A stretch of 64,000 nucleotides of DNA from Psychrobacter sp. GP33 (GTDB lineage Bacteria; Pseudomonadota; Gammaproteobacteria; Pseudomonadales; Moraxellaceae). Under the pieces are notes generated by a model. That model searched no databases. It saw only the letters and a list, made by a program, of their open reading frames with translations, and was not told the origin of the DNA. How positions within the stretch are numbered: position 1 is the stretch's first letter; each line of letters opens with the position of its first letter. A program made the translations under genes and the position numbers. Shown here piece after piece: positions 59,067 to 64,000 of the stretch. Location: NCBI RefSeq assembly GCF_014119005.1, contig NZ_JACGYX010000002.1, positions 62,001 through 126,000 of the forward strand, read 5' to 3'.

Positions 59067-59834
59067 TTACTTACGCGACAGCGTATAATCGGGATTTGGC
59101 TTTTTATTTTCATCCAACATTATTAAATGATTGTTTTCAATGCGGTACATTTCAATATTTTTATCGTCATAAACCACAATAATGGTGTGGTTATCCTGAC
59201 GATATACCCCAGATTCTATCAGGGGCGCTGTTGGCATCTCAGGATTTTCATAAATACTGGTTTTTAATACTGAACCATCAGACAATAAGTTTAGGGTCAT
59301 GTTAATCCCATCACAAAATTTGCACGGTAACATGCCTTTATAGTCGCCAATCAAGGTTGCCTGCAATGTACTGTCCGTACCGCCCTCTGATATCATAGGT
59401 GTACGCTGCACGTCCGCCCCATTATCTATTTTTGAAGCGCTCATTAAGGACTGTCCTCTGGCTGAATCATTCACTTGACTGTTGTTGCTAGAATCAGAGG
59501 TATTCGAGGTGTGTAAGTCTGTAACGGCATGCTGTTCGATTGATGCAGCATTTTTTACTGAAAGATTCGTAGTGTTGCTGGTGGCTTGCTTATCCATACC
59601 CACGGAAGAGGTAGCAGACCCACTGTCACAGCCGGTAAGTAACAGACACAGCGAAGTTAATACGCATAATGAGTGTTTACTTAAAGAGAACTTACATAAA
59701 GAAAATGCTAAACCATGCTCATATCTATCGCATTGCGACGATAAAGGAGCACTTAAGCGTGAATGTAAAAGTGCAGAATGTCTCATCATCATACTAACCA
59801 CAAATAACCTTATTGTTGCAATAACGGCAAGCAT
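59067..59834 (-). CDS. NlpE-like copper/surface-stress lipoprotein
   Basis: 255 aa. The C-terminal NlpE N-type barrel (about residues 158-255) has GDYKGMLPCKFCDGINMTL, whose CxxC is C171/C174; in E. coli NlpE this region senses surface attachment and misfolded lipoproteins via Cpx. A lipobox LLLTGC puts the acylated Cys at about residue 69, so the frame's N-terminus would be an unusually long 50-residue n-region. No closer start codon exists in frame (other ATGs at residues 15-18). A polar Ser/Asn-rich linker follows the Cys. Confidence 0.8.
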   Translation of the reverse strand: MLAVIATIRLFVVSMMMRHSALLHSRLSAPLSSQCDRYEHGLAFSLCKFSLSKHSLCVLTSLCLLLTGCDSGSATSSVGMDKQATSNTTNLSVKNAASIEQHAVTDLHTSNTSDSSNNSQVNDSARGQSLMSASKIDNGADVQRTPMISEGGTDSTLQATLIGDYKGMLPCKFCDGINMTLNLLSDGSVLKTSIYENPEMPTAPLIESGVYRQDNHTIIVVYDDKNIEMYRIENNHLIMLDENKKPNPDYTLSRK

Positions 59835-60266
59835 TTAAGCTGCCTATATCATCATGATGATAAGGCGCATTATTGAAGCGTATCCATCGCTAAAGGGTGT
59901 CTAACAACGTAAGCGCACTTACTAAATTAACCCTTATTTTTTTATGAATTCCCTACAGTTAGTCTCGCTCAACATACTGTCAATCCATATAGCTATGAGC
60001 AAGCACCTAAAGTGTGATAAAAGAAGGGCGATAAAAGCCTATAAGATAACAAAGGTTAATGGGGACACTGTAAGCTTTTTGTTATCATTATGACATTATC
60101 ATGACAAGGGTATGCAAACCACTAACTAAATAGACCAGCCAGTTAGTGATTAAAGAAATATTAATGAGAAATCATATGGGAGAAGGGAATAAAAAAGTGA
60201 TGACGCTATAAAGCCAGATTAAGGAAAAAAATAGTGATTAAGTTATCTTAATAATAAATAATTTTA
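59835..60266. other. Region between the NlpE-like gene and dsbB
   Basis: 432 bp without a supported gene. A 49-codon plus-strand frame at about 59944 has no ribosome site. It presumably holds the promoter of the NlpE-like gene and the dsbB terminator zone; no clear hairpin was seen. Confidence 0.4.
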
Positions 60267-60788
60267 TTAGCGCGTGGTTGGTTGCGGGCGCAAAATACGC
60301 CAAAGTAGCAATCCATGAACCAGCAATAACACACTAAAAAATATCAGTGACTGTTCAGGAATACTCATGCCTAAAAAACGCCATTCAACCGAGGCACATT
60401 CGCCAGAGCCTGCCAAAACTTCGTTAAGCACTTGCTGCATCGGTAAGGTATCTATCCAGTAATCCAAACCCGGACCACATGACGGCACTTGATCAGCGGG
60501 TAAATGCTGTAGCCAAACGTGCCGCGCTGCCACTCCAGTTGCCCATACAATACCTAGCAGACTACCAAGCCATAAGCCCAATTTGATAAGAGTAGATTTG
60601 GGATGCCACAATGCAGCTATCAAGGCAAAACCGCCCATTACCATCAACCCAATACGTTGGAAGATACAGAGCGGACAAGGGGTAAAGCCCATATAGCGCT
60701 GTAAAAACAACAGTGCAAAACTCATCCCAAGTACAGACATGAATACCAAAAACAGCTGTAAATAACGATAAGTGGTCAATCGTTGCAT
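60267..60788 (-). CDS. dsbB: Disulfide bond formation protein DsbB
   Basis: Four-TM quinone reductase that reoxidises DsbA. The first periplasmic loop has C38-PL-C41 (TPCPLCIFQR). The second has C104 (PSCGPG) and C131 (GECASVEW), the usual pair. 173 aa is normal. It complements the DsbC-like gene at 48.8 kb. Confidence 0.95.
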   Translation of the reverse strand: MQRLTTYRYLQLFLVFMSVLGMSFALLFLQRYMGFTPCPLCIFQRIGLMVMGGFALIAALWHPKSTLIKLGLWLGSLLGIVWATGVAARHVWLQHLPADQVPSCGPGLDYWIDTLPMQQVLNEVLAGSGECASVEWRFLGMSIPEQSLIFFSVLLLVHGLLLWRILRPQPTTR

Positions 60789-60926
60789 CGGGCAATTACT
60801 CTTATAAATGGGTTTGGCAGAATATTATGAGATTAAAAATCAAGTTTTACTTTTAAAGGCATCATGATCAATCTGATTTACGGATAATGGATTGATTGAC
60901 TCATAAGGCTTAAACACCCTTAACGA

Positions 60927-62528
60927 TTAGCGATATTGCTGTAGGTACTTCATAAAATCTTCGGTTTCAGCTGCTTCAAGTTCTTCTTGCTGTAATATGG
61001 ATTTTTCTGCCAGTACTTCATACTTTGCCTGAGTATTTGGGCTAAGCGTTTGCTGTAATAGTGAATCACGGTGCTGCTGGGCTAAGGTAAAGCCAAGCTG
61101 CCACAAGCTGCCTAAGCGTTCACTATCTGCGTTCACTTGCGCTGAAATAGTCGACTCCGAATGACCCGCTTTGCCTTGCATCAATGCTACCGCCGCCCGA
61201 TAATCGTTGCCGCCATAATGTGCATCAAGCAATCCTGCTAATGGGCGCATACCTTCTAAATGCTCAAGCATCCAGCTTTGCAGAGGTTGCTCAATACCAT
61301 TATTCAAAATATTTAAGCCATTAACGCGACCTTCATTGACCACACGCTCAAGATTAACTGCTAGCTCTTCTTCTTCTATAGGCAACAAATCAGGAGAGTC
61401 ATTAAGCAGACAATAAAGCGCCATCACCTCTAAAAAACAAGAGCTCGATAAGCGTATACCAACATCACTATAAGGATCTAAATCAATTGCGCGAAATTCA
61501 ACATAGGCAATACCACGGCGCTCCAATGCCTCAGTTGGCGTTTCACCACTGGCAGCGATTTGTTTAGGGCGAATAGGGCTATAGTATTCATTTTCTATTT
61601 GTAGAATATGATCATTAATTTGAATCGGGTTGCCCGCCTCATCATTTAAGCCCAGTTTTTGGAAGCTCTCATGTGGCGTTTGAATAGCGCGGCGCAGACC
61701 GGCGACATATTCTGGCAGGTAGTTATAGCGGATATCAAGATGCTCTTGCACACTATTGGTATAGCCAAGTTTACCCATACGTAGACTGGTAGCCGCAGGC
61801 TTATAATAGGTGGCATCGTTTAGCAGCTCTAGATCATGCTCGCGACCCGCAAGGAAGCACGGGCAAACGCTTGGGCTTGCTCCTAGTAAATACAAGACTA
61901 AACTGGTCAGACGTTTAAAGTTACGAATCAGACCTAAGTACTTTGCGTTTTTAAAATCGGCAAGGGATTGCGCTTCTGCTTGCTTGTCCGTTTGCACTTG
62001 CAACGTATGCGCTTGCCATGCGGCAAACAGCGTATCGCCAAAAGATAAATTGTAGTGCAACCCTGCAATAGTTTGCATCCGGCGACCATAACGAATACCC
62101 AGTCCGCTACGGTATAAGGTTTTAAGCTTGCCCGTATTTGAGCTGCCATAATCGGCAAGCGGAATGTCTTTATCGTCCGATGACAGCATACAAGGCATGG
62201 ACAGCGGCCACATCAGCTCGTCTTCAGGTAAACCTTGATAAACCAAAACATGAAGCTGACGCAACATATTAAGCGTCTCTTTTGGCGATTTTTTGGGGTC
62301 AGTAATGAGCTCAAGTAGACTCTCTGAATAGTCAGTGGTGATAAAAGGGTGAGTCAGTTTTGAGCCCAGCTTTGCCGGATGCGGTGTTTGTGCCAGATAG
62401 CCGTCGGGTCGTACGCGTAGACCTTCTTTTTCGATGCCGCGTAGCATGCCCACTAAAAGCTCGCTGTTAAACCAGCTTGGGATTTCAAAATTAGCAAAGG
62501 TTGGGGCAAAATTACTCATAATAGTCAT
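60927..62528 (-). CDS. gshA: Glutamate-cysteine ligase
   Basis: First step of glutathione synthesis. Family hallmarks: RGIEKEGLRV near the N-terminus, TDYSESLLELIT, SGLGIRYGRRMQTIAGLHYN and YVEFRAIDLDPYSDVGI. 533 aa is close to E. coli GshA (518). An ATG at residue 4 (62519) is an alternative start; neither has a clear ribosome site. Confidence 0.96.
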   Translation of the reverse strand: MTIMSNFAPTFANFEIPSWFNSELLVGMLRGIEKEGLRVRPDGYLAQTPHPAKLGSKLTHPFITTDYSESLLELITDPKKSPKETLNMLRQLHVLVYQGLPEDELMWPLSMPCMLSSDDKDIPLADYGSSNTGKLKTLYRSGLGIRYGRRMQTIAGLHYNLSFGDTLFAAWQAHTLQVQTDKQAEAQSLADFKNAKYLGLIRNFKRLTSLVLYLLGASPSVCPCFLAGREHDLELLNDATYYKPAATSLRMGKLGYTNSVQEHLDIRYNYLPEYVAGLRRAIQTPHESFQKLGLNDEAGNPIQINDHILQIENEYYSPIRPKQIAASGETPTEALERRGIAYVEFRAIDLDPYSDVGIRLSSSCFLEVMALYCLLNDSPDLLPIEEEELAVNLERVVNEGRVNGLNILNNGIEQPLQSWMLEHLEGMRPLAGLLDAHYGGNDYRAAVALMQGKAGHSESTISAQVNADSERLGSLWQLGFTLAQQHRDSLLQQTLSPNTQAKYEVLAEKSILQQEELEAAETEDFMKYLQQYR

Positions 62529-62827
62529 CTATTGTTATTCATTATGGCTGGGCAAAAACGGGCAAACTTGCTCAGAAGTGACTGAAACTTAGAGTCAGTA
62601 ATGCCGTCAGTTTAGCCCAAAGCCCATTTAAAAACTATCCACGATTACAAAACCAGTAACCTTTGATAGTCCATATCTTTATGAACTTTAAGCATAAGGT
62701 TTAAGATAAAAATGCATACTAGGTGTTTTCTAAATATTGAGATAAAAAAAGCATCTACCCTTAGATAAATGCTTTTAAAAAAATACGTGTTTCTATTTAT
62801 AGTTTAAGTAGTGGTTTAAAAATAAAT
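62529..62827. other. Region between gshA and erpA
   Basis: 299 bp. Contains the erpA terminator at its right side and, at its left, the gshA promoter region. Nothing else stands out. Confidence 0.4.
62744..62776 (-). terminator. erpA terminator
   Basis: AAAAGCAT and ATGCTTTT with a 14-base loop; T run on the minus strand. Confidence 0.65.
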
Positions 62828-63208
62828 TTAAATCGAAAACGATGAACCACAGCCACAAGTGGTGGTGGCATTCGGATTTTGGACGATAAAACGCGCGCCT
62901 TCTAGCCCTTCAGTATAATCAACGGTCGACCCTTGTAAATACTGATAACTTAACGAATCAACCACAAGAGTCACATCATTATTATCAAAATTAGCATCGT
63001 CTTCATTTAACTCATTGGCAAAGTTAAAGCCATAAGAAAAACCTGAACAGCCGCCACCTGTGACATACACACGTAGCATAAGGTTACTGTCGCCTTCTTC
63101 TTCACGCAAACGGCGAACTTTTTGCGCAGCGCTATCAGTAAGGTTCAATACTGTCGGATCTACAGGCTGGCTGGCACTGGGGTTGTATTGGTTGGTTGCT
63201 GTGCTCAT
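62828..63208 (-). CDS. erpA: Iron-sulfur cluster insertion protein ErpA
   Basis: A-type carrier that delivers [4Fe-4S] clusters to apoproteins. The three cluster cysteines are C54 ([10 protein letters not shown]), C118 and C120 ([11 protein letters not shown]). 126 aa, with a 20-residue polar N-terminal extension before [18 protein letters not shown] precedes the ATG. IscA cannot be excluded by sequence alone, but no isc genes are near. Confidence 0.92.
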   Translation of the reverse strand: MSTATNQYNPSASQPVDPTVLNLTDSAAQKVRRLREEEGDSNLMLRVYVTGGGCSGFSYGFNFANELNEDDANFDNNDVTLVVDSLSYQYLQGSTVDYTEGLEGARFIVQNPNATTTCGCGSSFSI

Positions 63209-63693
63209 ATCTACCTCAATGGCTAAAATTGAATATTTTGGTTGTTATTGTTTGGGAAAATAGGATCACTATTGCTCAAAAATATTCATAATAATGATAG
63301 AGTCACTGTTAAATAATGACTTTTAATGAGACAAAAATGCCTTACTAATACAAAGGGTATTAGTACTTATGTGATTGATGTCAATAGTGTTTTGCTAGTA
63401 TACCATAATTGGGGTCATGATTGATTTGTCAAGTGCCCTGATGCTATTTAAAGAGAATGATGCCATTGGGGTAAAAAATAAGGTAGATATAAAAAATCCA
63501 GCGTAAACGGTGGATATCGCCCACTATTAAGCGTCATTAATCGCTTAATTATGAAATACTTATTTAATTGTTTGCCTATCTGTTGGGCGTTTGAAATAAT
63601 AGCGCGCAGTTGGTATGCGTAGTGCGTGCTTTGCTTATCCTTTTATTAGTGTTAATGATACTTTTTACAAAACCCTTGAGATGAAAAAACCCT
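63209..63693. other. Divergent region erpA / ABC-F gene
   Basis: 485 bp of moderately AT-rich DNA between divergent genes, expected to hold both promoters. No repeat, parS site, DnaA box or small gene was recognised. Confidence 0.4.
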
Positions 63694-64000
63694 ATGATCG
63701 AATTTAAAGACGTTGGTGTTCGCCGTGATGGTCGTGAATTATTTGCTGGTGCTAGCTTTCAGCTACATCCAGGTCACAAAGTAGGCTTGACGGGCAACAA
63801 CGGAACCGGAAAATCAACCTTATTTGCCTTGTTATTAACGCGGATGGGCACAGGTGATACGGAAGTTACCGTCGATCGCGGAGAAGTGAGTATTCCGGAT
63901 AGCTGGCATGTGGCGCACATGGCGCAGGAAGTGGGCGCAAGCGCGCAGACGGCGATTGATTATGTACTGAGCGGTGATGAACAGTGGTATAAAATCAATG
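63694..64000 (+). CDS. ABC-F family ATPase (3' end outside window)
   Basis: The first 102 residues of a soluble ABC-F-type ATPase. The opening MIEFKDVGVRRDGRELFAGA and Walker A GNNGTGKST (near residue 38) are clear. The pattern resembles YheS/Uup ribosome-associated ABC-F proteins. The C-terminal part is outside the window, so the subgroup is uncertain. The ribosome site is weak. Confidence 0.85.
   Translation, partial: MIEFKDVGVRRDGRELFAGASFQLHPGHKVGLTGNNGTGKSTLFALLLTRMGTGDTEVTVDRGEVSIPDSWHVAHMAQEVGASAQTAIDYVLSGDEQWYKIN

Noticed and set aside
59944-60093. 49-codon plus-strand frame before dsbB
   Set aside because: No ribosome site and no recognisable protein features.

Overview
The window is a chromosomal replication-origin neighbourhood from a gammaproteobacterium of the Moraxellaceae, most consistent with Psychrobacter. 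This is inferred from gene order (mnmE-yidC-yidD-rnpA-rpmH / oriC / dnaA-dnaN-recF-gyrB), moderately AT-rich DNA and the general character of the proteins; no database search was possible. oriC lies between rpmH and dnaA (about 16.2-16.7 kb) and carries several DnaA boxes. Genes left of oriC are nearly all on the minus strand and genes right of it, up to about 31.7 kb, nearly all on the plus strand, so both arms are transcribed away from the origin.

Layout: 0-5.4 kb holds a LysM protein (cut by the window edge), threonine synthase, rRNA methyltransferase RsmB and Fmt. 5.7-8.7 kb is a hybrid sensor kinase whose phospho-accepting His is replaced by Asn. 8.7-11.4 kb holds ribE, ribD and nrdR, with an unusual 434-bp ribE-ribD spacer rich in DnaA boxes. 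11.5-16.2 kb is mnmE, yidC, yidD, rnpA and rpmH. 16.7-24.0 kb is dnaA, dnaN, recF and gyrB. 24.1-31.7 kb holds mntP, rlmF, a crotonase, a MalY-type lyase, guaA and a cysteine-less flavin oxidoreductase. 31.8-45.1 kb is the accessory part: an AT-rich DUF262/DUF1524 protein (defence candidate), a DUF2157-DUF4401-GDYXXLXY membrane operon, a DinB-fold protein, an amino-acid racemase, a MATE pump, a nitronate monooxygenase, a lipoprotein hydrolase and an AT-rich stand-alone alarmone-synthetase-like protein. 45.2-64 kb returns to housekeeping: thioesterase, YheT-type hydrolase, YigZ, an RsuA-type pseudouridine synthase, a DsbC-like protein, DnaJ, DapB, a secretin-N-like protein, ornithine decarboxylase, Def, a GlsB/YeaQ protein, Mpl, an NlpE-like protein, DsbB, GshA, ErpA and the start of an ABC-F ATPase.

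The strongest non-genic signal is a set of fourteen parS-like sites (core GTTTCACGTGAAAC) scattered over about 51 kb on both sides of oriC. Five or more lie inside coding sequence, where they force the peptides FHVK/FHMK or VSRET. One forms the core of the dnaJ terminator hairpin, and two degenerate ones form an inverted pair around a DnaA box in the ribE-ribD spacer. This marks the region as the ParB-loading centromere zone; parA and parB themselves are not in the window. Other points of interest are an RpoH-type promoter before dnaJ, a hexanucleotide repeat before the dsbC-like gene, a possible 29-residue membrane peptide, and several very strong bidirectional terminators. No tRNA, insertion sequence or CRISPR array was found.
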